Shown piece after piece: positions 50,364 to 63,044 of a stretch of 64,000 nt of DNA. This stretch comes from Eggerthella timonensis (lineage in GTDB: Bacteria; Actinomycetota; Coriobacteriia; Coriobacteriales; Eggerthellaceae), in NCBI RefSeq assembly GCF_900184265.1, contig NZ_FXXA01000002.1, positions 372,001 to 436,000 of the forward strand, given 5' to 3'. The translations under genes were made by a program, and so were the position numbers. The first letter of the stretch is position 1. Each line of letters starts with the position of its first letter. The notes under the pieces are model-generated. The model did not search any database and was not told where the DNA came from. It saw only the letters and a list, made by a program, of their open reading frames with translations.

Positions 50364-51944
50364 CTACAGCATCAAATCGCCGACGGCTTTGACGCGGATG
50401 CACAGCGCGTCGCCGAGGTAGGCCATCGGGATGTCCTCGACGTCGACCACCTCCACGGTGCTGGGGTCGGCGCCGGCTTCGACAGCCTCGTCGCACGCGC
50501 GCTGCTTCGATTCGGCAAGCGCCTGGTCGCGCGGCGTCTCGGCCATCGAGAACACCTTGGCGATCTGGCCGGACACCTGCGCGATGGCCGAGCCCACGGC
50601 GTTCGCCACGCCGAAGTTCTGCGGGCGCAGCACGTTGTTCGAGCCTTCCAGGTGGTCGGGAGCCAGGATGGAGCCACCGCCCACGAGGATGACCGTCACG
50701 TCGCCGGCCGAGGTCTTCATCGCGTCCACGGCATCCTCGATGATGCGCGTGATCTCCGCATAGGCCGCATTCACGAGCGCCGGGTCGAGATCGGCCACGA
50801 GCGCGGGGTCGCCCACGCCCTCGGCCAGCCCCTTCGCCACCACGATATCGGTTGCGGTCAGCGTGTCGCCGCCGAAGCAGAGCGCCTTCTTCGTGACGAG
50901 GTAGCCCACGCTGTCGGGACCCACCGTCACGCGACCGTCGTCGAGACGCCACACGAGCGACCCGCCGCCGAGGCCCACCGACACGAGGTCGGGCATGCGG
51001 AAGTTCGTGCGCACGTCGCCGATCTCGACGGCCACCATGCTCTCGCGCGGGAAGCCGTGCGCGAGCACGCCCACGTCGGTGGTGGTGCCGCCGATGTCAA
51101 CGACCACGGCATCCTTTTCCTGCGTCAGGAACGACGCGCCGCGGATGGAGTTCGTGGGGCCGCAGGCGATGGTGAAGATGGGATAGCGCTTCGCGTAGTC
51201 CACGGACATGAGCGTGCCGTCGTTCTGGCCCAGATACACGGCCACGTCGGTGAGGCCCTCGGACGCGAGCGCCGCCTCGAAACTGTCGGCCGTCGTGCGC
51301 GCCACGTCGTACAGCGCCGCGTTCAGGATGGACGCGTTCTCGCGCTCGAGGAAGCCAAGCGACCCGATCTCGGACGACAGCGTGATGGGGAAGCCCTCGC
51401 CCAGCTCGTCGCGCAGGATGGCGGCGGCGCGCTTCTCGTGCGCGTCGGACACCGGAGAGAACACGCTGGTCACGGCAACGGATTCGAAGCCGTCCTCGCG
51501 AACGACCCGCGCCACCCCGCGGATCTCGTCCTCGGAAAGCGGGCTGATCTCGCGGCCGTCGAACTCGTTGCCGCCGTGCACGAGGAAGTCGCGCACGCGC
51601 ATGGCGTCCTTCAGCTCGTCGGGCCAGTCGGCCATGCAGCTGATGGCCGTCGTGGCCGGCGCACCCACGCGCAGCGCGGCCACCTTGTTGAGGCGCTTGC
51701 GCTCGACGATGGCGTTCGTGCAATGCGTGGTGCCCAGCATGGCGAACCCGATGTTCTTCGCTGCTTCGGCGCCGATCTGCGTGATGACCTCGTGCATGGC
51801 AGCCTCGATGCCGCCCATGACGTCCTCGGTGGTGGGGCTTTTCGTCGCAGCGACCAGGTTGAGATCGCCGTCGATGATCACAGCGTCGGTATTCGTGCCG
51901 CCCACGTCGATACCAAGACGCCAGATACGCTTCTGATCTGCCAT
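50364..51944 (-). CDS. Hydantoinase/oxoprolinase family protein (HyuA-like)
   Basis: A 526-residue ATPase-fold enzyme. LGIDVGGTNTDAVIIDG at the N-terminus and VVVDIGGTTTDVGVLAHG in the middle are the two phosphate-binding motifs of the hydantoinase_A family; GFAMLGTTHCTNAIVER matches too. Relatives hydrolyse hydantoin- or 5-oxoproline-type rings with ATP. Its ATG overlaps the DUF917 stop (TAATG). DUF917 and HyuA are frequent neighbours and may form one enzyme. Confidence 0.9.
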   Translation of the reverse strand: MADQKRIWRLGIDVGGTNTDAVIIDGDLNLVAATKSPTTEDVMGGIEAAMHEVITQIGAEAAKNIGFAMLGTTHCTNAIVERKRLNKVAALRVGAPATTAISCMADWPDELKDAMRVRDFLVHGGNEFDGREISPLSEDEIRGVARVVREDGFESVAVTSVFSPVSDAHEKRAAAILRDELGEGFPITLSSEIGSLGFLERENASILNAALYDVARTTADSFEAALASEGLTDVAVYLGQNDGTLMSVDYAKRYPIFTIACGPTNSIRGASFLTQEKDAVVVDIGGTTTDVGVLAHGFPRESMVAVEIGDVRTNFRMPDLVSVGLGGGSLVWRLDDGRVTVGPDSVGYLVTKKALCFGGDTLTATDIVVAKGLAEGVGDPALVADLDPALVNAAYAEITRIIEDAVDAMKTSAGDVTVILVGGGSILAPDHLEGSNNVLRPQNFGVANAVGSAIAQVSGQIAKVFSMAETPRDQALAESKQRACDEAVEAGADPSTVEVVDVEDIPMAYLGDALCIRVKAVGDLML

Positions 51945-53062
51945 TACGCCTGCACCTCCTGCTCGCTTGCCGCCGCCTTCGCCGCCATGCGCTCCTCAAC
52001 CGGCACGTAATCGATGTCGTAGCCGAACGCGCGCGGGCCCACCACGGACAGGCCCTCGGGCGTGCGCCACTGCGGGGCGCAGGGCATGCCCACCACCACG
52101 ACGCGGGCGCCGTACTTGAGGCCTTCGGTGGTCACGGGCGCGCCGGACTCCATGTCCAGCGACATGACGAGGTCGGGCGCCGTGGTCACCGGCTCGCCGT
52201 CGCGCAGCGCGATGAGGTTCTCGTTCTGGAACTCGATGACCATCCGGCTGCCTTTGTCCTGGTCGAGGCCGTCCACCACGGCCTGGCCGCGCACGAACAT
52301 GCCGTCGGTCTTGCGCTCGACGTCAACCACCTTGCCGCGGAACAGCCGGAACCCGTTCGTCACGTTCAGCACGGCCTCGATGGGATCGGCGTGCTGCTCG
52401 CGCGCCTCACGCAGCGTGCGGCCGATCTCCTCGCACAGCGTGGGCGTGTTGGGGATGCAGTAATCCTTGAGCTGTTTGCCCGTGCACGGATACGACGCGA
52501 GGATGGTGTAGCCGCCCATCACCGACGTGGCCTGACGCGAGATGCGCTCGAGCCACGTGTCGTCGATGCCGCGCACCGTCACGGTGTTGCCCTTCTCGTC
52601 GGCCAAGACCGCCGGGAGGCCCTGCACGCCGTTGATGCTGAGCGTCACCATTTGCAGCTCGGGGAACGCGCGGCCCATGAGATCGCAGTCCACCACGGGA
52701 ATCTGACGCGTGGCGGCCAGGATGAACGGGATGGTGGAGTTCACGCCGCCCGCTTCCACCGCGTAGATGGCGTACGGCTCCTGGCCCAGCTCTTTCACCA
52801 GCTCGTCGTACGTGGCCATAGGCTCGAGGCCGCTGCAGATCTTCTCCACCATGATAGTGGGGGCGCCCATCATCTGCGACACGCATACCATCGCTTCGTC
52901 GGGAACTTCGTCGGGCGTGATCAGCTCGACCTCGCCGTACTTCTTGATGGCCTCGATGGCCATGAGCTTGCCGACGTAGGGGTCGCCGCCCCCGCCCGCG
53001 CCGAGGACCGTCGCGCCAAGCGCCATATCCTCGATCTCTTTGATGCCGATTTTCCTTCTCAT
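51944..53062 (-). CDS. DUF917 family protein
   Basis: A 372-residue protein. MRRKIGIKEIEDMALGATVL with GAGGGGDP at its start and MGRAFPELQMVT are typical of DUF917, a family of unknown activity found beside hydantoinase genes. The ATG follows GAAAGG. First gene of a minus-strand operon and divergent from the DUF1177 gene; the 108-base gap holds both promoters. Confidence 0.88.
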   Translation of the reverse strand: MRRKIGIKEIEDMALGATVLGAGGGGDPYVGKLMAIEAIKKYGEVELITPDEVPDEAMVCVSQMMGAPTIMVEKICSGLEPMATYDELVKELGQEPYAIYAVEAGGVNSTIPFILAATRQIPVVDCDLMGRAFPELQMVTLSINGVQGLPAVLADEKGNTVTVRGIDDTWLERISRQATSVMGGYTILASYPCTGKQLKDYCIPNTPTLCEEIGRTLREAREQHADPIEAVLNVTNGFRLFRGKVVDVERKTDGMFVRGQAVVDGLDQDKGSRMVIEFQNENLIALRDGEPVTTAPDLVMSLDMESGAPVTTEGLKYGARVVVVGMPCAPQWRTPEGLSVVGPRAFGYDIDYVPVEERMAAKAAASEQEVQA

Positions 53063-53170
53063 GATGGAATGGAACCTTTCGTCGAAGATGCTACGAACTG
53101 CATAGAACCGTATTATCATGGAACCGAACGAGGAAAGCGACACCATAGAGGCAAAAGGAGACACCTTCCC

Positions 53171-54133
53171 ATGATTTTCAAACAGTTGATCGAGCTGTAC
53201 GATTTGTTGGATTCGCCTGCCGCGAGCGGCGCGGGCGTCGTGGACTACCTGCGCGGCATCGACCCCGCGTGCGATGCCGAGACGTACGTGCTGGAAGGGC
53301 CGAAGGGCTCCACCGACATGGTGCGCGTGCGCATCCCCGGCTCGCGCGGGCGCGCGACGGGTGGCGACGCGCCCACCATCGGGTTGCTGGGACGTTTGGG
53401 CGGCTTGGGCGCGCGGCCCGAGCGCATCGGGTTCGTGTCGGACGGCGACGGCGCGCTCACCGCGCTGGCCTGCGCGGCGAAGCTGCTGTCGATGCACGCG
53501 CGCGGCGACGTGCTGCCGGGCGATGTGTTCATCTCCACCCACGTGTGCCCGCACGCCCCCACCTTCCCGCATGAGCCCGTGGCGTTCATGGGCTCGCCCG
53601 TGGCCACGGCCGACGTGAACCGCGAGGAAGTGGGCGGCACCCCGCTCGATGCGGTGCTCGTGGTGGACACGACGAAGGGGAACCGCATCATGAACGAGCG
53701 CGGCTTCATGATCTCCCCCACGGTGAAGGAGGGCTGCATCCTGCGCGTCAGCGAGGACCTCGTATCGCTCGTGGAGATCGCCACCGGTCGCCGCGCGCGC
53801 ACGTACCCGCTGTCCATGGCCGACATCACGCCGTACGGCAACGGCCTGTACCACCTGAATTCCATCCTGCAACCCTGCACGGCCACCGATGCGCCCGTCG
53901 TGGGCGTGGCTATCACCACCGAGACGGCCGTCCCGGGCTGCGCGACCGGAGCCACTCATCTGACCGACCTGGACGAGGCAGGGTCGTTCATGATCGAGGC
54001 AGCGAAGGCGTTCGGCGAGGGGAAATGCGCGTTCTACGACGAGGAAGAGCACGCACGCTTCGTGGAGCGCTATGGAAGCATGGCCCATCTGCAAGGCATG
54101 GGCGCGCTGCCTGCGGAAGACCCGGAGGCATAA
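53171..54133 (+). CDS. DUF1177 family protein
   Basis: A 320-residue protein from the ATG after AAAGGAG. The sequence IGFVSDGDGALTALACAAKL with ISTHVCPHAPTFPHEPVAFM and VVDTTKGN is characteristic of DUF1177, whose members appear beside HyuA/DUF917 genes. His and Asp residues in these blocks suggest a metal site. Function is unknown; a hydrolase or racemase step in the same pathway is inferred. Confidence 0.85.
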   Translation: MIFKQLIELYDLLDSPAASGAGVVDYLRGIDPACDAETYVLEGPKGSTDMVRVRIPGSRGRATGGDAPTIGLLGRLGGLGARPERIGFVSDGDGALTALACAAKLLSMHARGDVLPGDVFISTHVCPHAPTFPHEPVAFMGSPVATADVNREEVGGTPLDAVLVVDTTKGNRIMNERGFMISPTVKEGCILRVSEDLVSLVEIATGRRARTYPLSMADITPYGNGLYHLNSILQPCTATDAPVVGVAITTETAVPGCATGATHLTDLDEAGSFMIEAAKAFGEGKCAFYDEEEHARFVERYGSMAHLQGMGALPAEDPEA

Positions 54134-54157
54134 GCTTCACCCTTCTTGCCGTCCACG

Positions 54158-54173
54158 TGTTTCACGTGAAACA
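54158..54173. other. parS site 2
   Basis: TGTTTCACGTGAAACA, inside a 26-bp perfect palindrome (54153-54178) just after the DUF1177 gene. Confidence 0.85.
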
Positions 54174-54205
54174 CGTGGCGCAATGCACTGCGATACAAGA
54201 ACAAA

Positions 54206-54221
54206 TGTTTCACGTGAAACA
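54206..54221. other. parS site 3
   Basis: TGTTTCACGTGAAACA, 48 bases from site 2 and 22 bases upstream of the aminopeptidase start, overlapping its leader. Confidence 0.85.
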
Positions 54222-54242
54222 TCGTCGAACGAAAGGTACGGA

Positions 54243-55196
54243 ATGAACCTCGCAGAACGTGCTCGGTCCATCATTGAAACCAACCTCGCTCTTCAACCGG
54301 ACGAGATGCTGCTCATCGTCACCGACGATCCCACGCGCGAGGTGGGCGAGCTGTTCTACCGAGCCGCCTGCGCCATGGGCCGCCACGCGCTCATCATGCA
54401 GATGCCCGAGGGCTCGGTAGCCGGCGAGGAGCCGCCCGCGCCGGTGGCTGCGGCCATGAAAGCCGCCGACGTCGCGCTGTGCCCCACGGCGAAGTCCATC
54501 ACGCACACGAACGCGCGCATCGAAGCCGCGGGGGCGGGCACGCGCGTGGTCACCATGCCCAGCATCACGATGGATATGCTGCGCGACGGCGCCGCCTGCG
54601 CCGACTACGCCCAGGTAGAACAGCGCACCCGCGCGCTCACCGAGCGCCTTTCGCGCGCATCGCACGCACGCATCGAAAAAGACGGCCAGGTGCTGGAGCT
54701 GGCGCTGACCGGGCGCGACGGCGTGGCCAGCCCCGGCATCTACCGCGAGCCGGGCGCGAGCGGCAACTTTCCCTCGGGCGAGGCGTACATCGCGCCGCTC
54801 GAAAGCGAGGCGAACGGGACGGCCGCCGTCGACGGCTCCATGGTGGGCATCGGCACGCTGGCCGAGCCGCTCGTCGTCACGATCGAGAACGGGCGCCTCG
54901 TGCACATGGAGGGCGGCGATGCGGAAGGCCCCTACGCCGAGCGCCTCGACGTGCTGTTCGACCAACCCGAGAACGGCACCATCGCCGAGCTGGGCATCGG
55001 CACGAACGAAGCGGCGAAGCTGTGCGGCATCATCCTCGAAGACGAGAAGCTCTACGGCACCGTCCACATCGCCTTCGGCACGAACACCTCGTTCGGCGGC
55101 ACCACGAAAGCCGCCTGCCACCTCGACGGCATCATCCTCAAGCCCACCCTCTACCTCGACGGAGAATGCGTCATCCGCGAGGGCGAGTTCGTGTAA
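54243..55196 (+). CDS. M29-like aminopeptidase (leucyl aminopeptidase/NicX-like)
   Basis: A 317-residue metalloenzyme. LNRERARS is absent, but the M29-type blocks are clear: NFPSGEAYIAPLE, IAELGIGTNEAA, TVHIAFGTNTSFGG and ACHLDGIIL supply the Glu/His metal ligands. The family includes aminopeptidases and the ring-opening dioxygenase NicX. The ATG follows GAAAGG, and parS site 3 lies in the leader. It probably acts with the HyuA/DUF917/DUF1177 set. Confidence 0.85.
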   Translation: MNLAERARSIIETNLALQPDEMLLIVTDDPTREVGELFYRAACAMGRHALIMQMPEGSVAGEEPPAPVAAAMKAADVALCPTAKSITHTNARIEAAGAGTRVVTMPSITMDMLRDGAACADYAQVEQRTRALTERLSRASHARIEKDGQVLELALTGRDGVASPGIYREPGASGNFPSGEAYIAPLESEANGTAAVDGSMVGIGTLAEPLVVTIENGRLVHMEGGDAEGPYAERLDVLFDQPENGTIAELGIGTNEAAKLCGIILEDEKLYGTVHIAFGTNTSFGGTTKAACHLDGIILKPTLYLDGECVIREGEFV

Positions 55197-55255
55197 CCCG
55201 TGCTCAGTGTCCCGGCGTTGCGCGCCCCCATGCTTCGCACCCCGACAACCCGCGA

Positions 55256-55271
55256 TGTTTCACGTGAAACA
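55256..55271. other. parS site 4
   Basis: TGTTTCACGTGAAACA, at the centre of a 24-bp perfect palindrome (55252-55275), between the aminopeptidase and clpB genes. Confidence 0.85.
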
Positions 55272-55293
55272 TCGCAGAGCGTCCCAACGCAAA

Positions 55294-55321
55294 AGCGGCC
55301 CGACGAAACCGTCGGGCCGCT
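55294..55321. terminator. Terminator between aminopeptidase gene and clpB
   Basis: A perfect 12-bp stem (55294-55305 with 55310-55321), loop AAAC. On the minus strand it is followed by TTTTGCG, so it ends the heat-shock operon; it also faces the plus-strand gene. Confidence 0.88.
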
Positions 55322-55367
55322 GCTTGTTCGTTCGCGCTTGTCCGTTCGCGAACGTAGTGCCGAGTAG

Positions 55368-58031
<2,664 letters not shown>

Positions 58032-58050
58032 TGCAACGTTCCTCCTTCGC

Positions 58051-58443
58051 TTAGGGCAGCTGCCGCAAAGCAGTCGGTAAGTCGGATACGCGCACGAGAG
58101 CGTTCACGCTTTCGCGCGTTTCCAGCTCGTGCACGCGATCGGCCAGACGACGCACGCGCTTGTGCAGGTCGTCCAGCTCGTTGTCGCGCTCCTCCAGGCG
58201 GCCCTGGAGATCGAGGATGCGGATAACGCCCGCCAGGTTAATGCCCTCGCTCGTCAACTCGTTGATCAGCTCGAGCCGCTCGATGTCGGCCGGCGAGTAC
58301 ATGCGGGTGTTGCCGCTCGTGCGCTGGGGCGATACGAGCCCCTTCTGTTCGTACGCGCGCAGCGTTTGCGGGTGAACGCCCGCCAGCTGCGCGGCCACGC
58401 TGATCATGTACAGCGGGCGGTTGCGGTCGGTGCGGTCGCTCAT
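58051..58443 (-). CDS. hspR: MerR-family heat-shock repressor HspR
   Basis: A 130-residue regulator with the HspR-type MerR HTH (YMISVAAQLAGVHPQTLRAY, then EQKGLVSPQRTSGNTRMYS) and a coiled-coil C-terminus. HspR uses DnaK as corepressor to shut off its own operon. Its ATG overlaps the dnaJ stop (TGATG). Confidence 0.95.
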   Translation of the reverse strand: MSDRTDRNRPLYMISVAAQLAGVHPQTLRAYEQKGLVSPQRTSGNTRMYSPADIERLELINELTSEGINLAGVIRILDLQGRLEERDNELDDLHKRVRRLADRVHELETRESVNALVRVSDLPTALRQLP

Positions 58444-59396
58444 CACCAGCTCCTCACGTCGTCAGTCGTGGCGGCCAGGTAGTCTTCCATGGCCTTCTTC
58501 TGTCCTTCGTTCATGTCCTTGGGCACGACCACCTTCACGGTGATCTTCAAATCGCCCGAGCCGTCGCCCTTCACCTTCGGGGCGCCCTTGCCCTTCACCG
58601 ACAGCACGGTGTCGTCCTGGGTGCCCTTCGGCACGCGCACGCGCACCTTGGTGCCGTCCGGAGCGGGAACCACCACGCTCGCGCCCAGCGCGGCCTCGGC
58701 CACGCTCACGGGCACGTCCATCAGCACGTCGGCGCCCTTGCGGGTGTAGAACGAATGCGGGTCGATCTTCGTGGTGATCAGCAGGTCGCCTGCCGCACCT
58801 CCGTTCTCGCCCGGACCGCCCTTGCCCTTGAAGCGCAGACGGCCGCCGTCCACGGCGCCGGCCGGGATCTTCACCGTGAGCGTCTCGGAATCGCCGCGTC
58901 CGGGAACGCGCACGGTCACGCGCTTCTCGGCACCCTTGAATGCCTCGTCGAACGTCACGTTGAGGGTGACGTTCATGTCCTGGCCCTTGCGCGGACGCGG
59001 TTGGCGACCGCCTCCGAAGCCCGACATGTCGTTGAAATCCCAGTCCGTTCCGAACGCGCCTTCGCCGTGACGGATGCTTTCCAGGATATCGGCCCAGCTG
59101 CCGAAGCCGCCTCCGCCCGCACCGCCGAAGATGTCCTCGACGTTGACGGAACCGCCTCCGCCCCAACCCTGAGGAATCTGATGCTCGTTGGCCGTGCCGT
59201 ATTGGTCGTACAGCTTGCGTTTCTTTTCGTCCGACAGCACCTCGTACGCTTCGTTGAGCTCTTTGAACTTCGCCTCGTCGCCACCGGCGTCGGGGTGATG
59301 CGTGCGCGCGAGTTTGCGAAAGGCCTTCTTGATCTCATCGGCCGTCGCCGTGCGTGGAACGCCTAGCGTTTTGTAGTAGTCGGGAGTCGCCGCCAT
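58443..59396 (-). CDS. dnaJ: DnaJ-family cochaperone without zinc centre (CbpA-type)
   Basis: A 317-residue protein. The J-domain has HPD in [15 protein letters not shown], then a Gly-rich region ([20 protein letters not shown]) and two C-terminal substrate domains. The CxxCxGxG zinc repeats of classical DnaJ are missing, so it is a type II, CbpA-like form. The ATG follows GGAGGTGG. It activates DnaK ATPase. Confidence 0.94.
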   Translation of the reverse strand: MAATPDYYKTLGVPRTATADEIKKAFRKLARTHHPDAGGDEAKFKELNEAYEVLSDEKKRKLYDQYGTANEHQIPQGWGGGGSVNVEDIFGGAGGGGFGSWADILESIRHGEGAFGTDWDFNDMSGFGGGRQPRPRKGQDMNVTLNVTFDEAFKGAEKRVTVRVPGRGDSETLTVKIPAGAVDGGRLRFKGKGGPGENGGAAGDLLITTKIDPHSFYTRKGADVLMDVPVSVAEAALGASVVVPAPDGTKVRVRVPKGTQDDTVLSVKGKGAPKVKGDGSGDLKITVKVVVPKDMNEGQKKAMEDYLAATTDDVRSW

Positions 59397-59587
59397 TCGC
59401 GCTCCACCTCCTTTATCAACCTGACGGCTTCCGGTGGCGGCCAGCTTGGCATTCAGAACCTGCGTCCGTTCGCACACGGCCCATCAGGCCGCTTTGCTCA
59501 CGAACGCAGAACCTTCAAGCCAATCTGACTCACCACCGAAAGCCTGTTGTTTCCGTTGTTGAATTCAACCGGCTTCCGTAAACCAAA

Positions 59588-59615
59588 AGCGGGCTGCCTG
59601 GTGGCTTTGCCCGCT
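59588..59615 (-). terminator. Attenuator between grpE and dnaJ
   Basis: A 7-bp GC-rich stem (59588-59594 with 59609-59615) is followed on the minus strand by TTTTGG, ten bases after the grpE stop. The 228-base gap to dnaJ is unusual within this operon and may also hold a second promoter. Confidence 0.6.
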
Positions 59616-59624
59616 CATGGTCAT

Positions 59625-60320
59625 TTACTTTTGCTTTTCCGCGTCTTCCTGCGGTTTCTCCCGTTTGGGACCGCCGGAAGTGACGGTTACCATTGCAGGC
59701 CTGAGAACTTTCGTTCCCATCTTGTAACCTCGTTGGTATACCTCGGACACCGTCTCATCGGGCACGCTGGCATCGTCCACCGTAGCCACCGCTTGCGCCT
59801 CCAGCGCGTCGAACGCCTCGCCGGCCGGGTCGATCACTTCGACGCCGTCCTTCTTCAGCACGTCGACCAGCTTCGCATGCACGGCCTTCACGCCGTCGAA
59901 CAAGCCGCCTTCACCGTTCTTCGTAGCGTAGTCGATGGTGCGCTCGAAGTCGTCGATGACGGGCAGCAGGCTGGTGACCAGCTTCTCCGTTGCGCGCGCC
60001 TTCTCGATCTCGCGCTGCTCCGTCGTGCGACGGCGGTAGGTGTCCCACTCGGCGTGCAGGCGCATGAACTTGTCCTGCCACTCCTGGGCTTCGGCCTTCG
60101 CCTGGGCCACCTGTTCGTCGGCCGAAGGACCGGCGTCTTCGACGACCTCGGCCTCCACCGCTTCGGCTTCGACCGGTTCGGCCTGAGCCTCGGAAGCCTC
60201 GTCGGCGGGCCGCTCCTGCGGCTGAGCTTCCTCAGCCGCAGGTCGGGTATCTTCGATGGGAATGCTCTTGCCTGCGCCTTGAGCCGCGCGCTCGGGCGTG
60301 GGCTGGTTGGGCTGGGCCAT
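59625..60320 (-). CDS. grpE: Nucleotide exchange factor GrpE
   Basis: A 231-residue protein. A disordered acidic N-terminus of about 65 residues is followed by a long coiled coil (EWQDKFMRLHAEWDTYRRRT) and the beta domain ending VYQRGYKMGTKVLRPAMVTV. It releases ADP from DnaK. It starts five bases after the dnaK stop. Confidence 0.95.
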   Translation of the reverse strand: MAQPNQPTPERAAQGAGKSIPIEDTRPAAEEAQPQERPADEASEAQAEPVEAEAVEAEVVEDAGPSADEQVAQAKAEAQEWQDKFMRLHAEWDTYRRRTTEQREIEKARATEKLVTSLLPVIDDFERTIDYATKNGEGGLFDGVKAVHAKLVDVLKKDGVEVIDPAGEAFDALEAQAVATVDDASVPDETVSEVYQRGYKMGTKVLRPAMVTVTSGGPKREKPQEDAEKQK

Positions 60321-60325
60321 AGCGA

Positions 60326-62236
<1,911 letters not shown>

Positions 62237-62392
62237 TATCCTGCTTCCTCTCTGTTGGAGTTGTTACCTCAGTAAGTCGTTAGCAGTCGTTTTCTGTCTA
62301 TGCGTCAAAGCACGCCCGCGGGCGCACTTTGTCGATGGAGGGCGACGGCTGCGGATGCGCTCCGCAAGCTCAAGCTCTCTTCGATGTTTCCG

Positions 62393-62421
62393 ACTATATA
62401 ATCTAAGTCTGTCGGTGTCAA
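62393..62421 (-). promoter_or_regulatory. dnaK operon promoter with HAIR-like element
   Basis: On the minus strand TTGACA (62416-62421), a 17-base spacer and TATAGT (62393-62398) form a near-ideal vegetative promoter. The overlapping CTTGACA-N7-ACTTAGA matches the HspR inverted repeat (CTTGAGT-N7-ACTCAAG) at about 9 of 14 positions, consistent with repression by the operon's own HspR. Confidence 0.75.
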
Positions 62422-62543
62422 GTTAGTTACCAATTTGTCATGTAAGTTTTGTTAACGAACCAAACTATAGCGATCTGCCTCAGTGCTCGCCGCCCCCACG
62501 CCGCATCGTTACGCCGCTTCCATGCACTTGTTGCCCGAACGCA

Positions 62544-62578
62544 AAGAACCCCCGCCTCCTGGGGAGGCGGGGGTTCTT
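62544..62578 (-). terminator. Terminator after the ferredoxin gene
   Basis: A perfect 16-bp stem (62544-62559 with 62563-62578), 3-base loop, with TTT on the minus strand just past the stem. It lies 32 bases after the ferredoxin stop. Confidence 0.88.
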
Positions 62579-62610
62579 GATGCGCTTGCTAAAGCGGTTG
62601 AAGCAGGAGG

Positions 62611-62799
62611 TTAGTCCTCGATGACCTCGGGGATCGCGCCCATGGGGCATTCCTCGACGCAGTCGCCGCACGCGATGCAAGCATCCTCGTTCACGACCTC
62701 AGCGACGCCGCCGACAACTTCGAGCACTTCCTGCGGGCAGGCATCGACGCAGATGCCGCAACCGATGCACTCATCGGCTTCGATAACCGGGTGAGACAT
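62611..62799 (-). CDS. 2[4Fe-4S] ferredoxin
   Basis: A 62-residue ferredoxin from the ATG after AAGGAG. Two cluster motifs, CIGCGICVDACP and CIACGDCVEECP, are complete. It is a low-potential electron carrier for anaerobic metabolism. A start seven codons upstream would precede the ribosome site. Confidence 0.95.
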   Translation of the reverse strand: MSHPVIEADECIGCGICVDACPQEVLEVVGGVAEVVNEDACIACGDCVEECPMGAIPEVIED

Positions 62800-63044
62800 A
62801 GTTAACTCCTTCTCGTCCAAAGTATTCCGACGGGATGCGTCGGGTCACTTCCCCAAAAACTTTATGCCCGCAAGATACCATTGTTGTCCGCAAATGCAAG
62901 AAGAAACGCCGAATTTCTCAGGGTGCGGCGGTAAATTCTCTATCGAGAGCGTGGCGGTTTCAGAGGCTCTCGAACAGCCGCTGCGCCCCTTTTCGCAGGT
63001 AAGCGCATGCTTCTCGCACCTCCTCCGCACCGTATGGAGAACTT

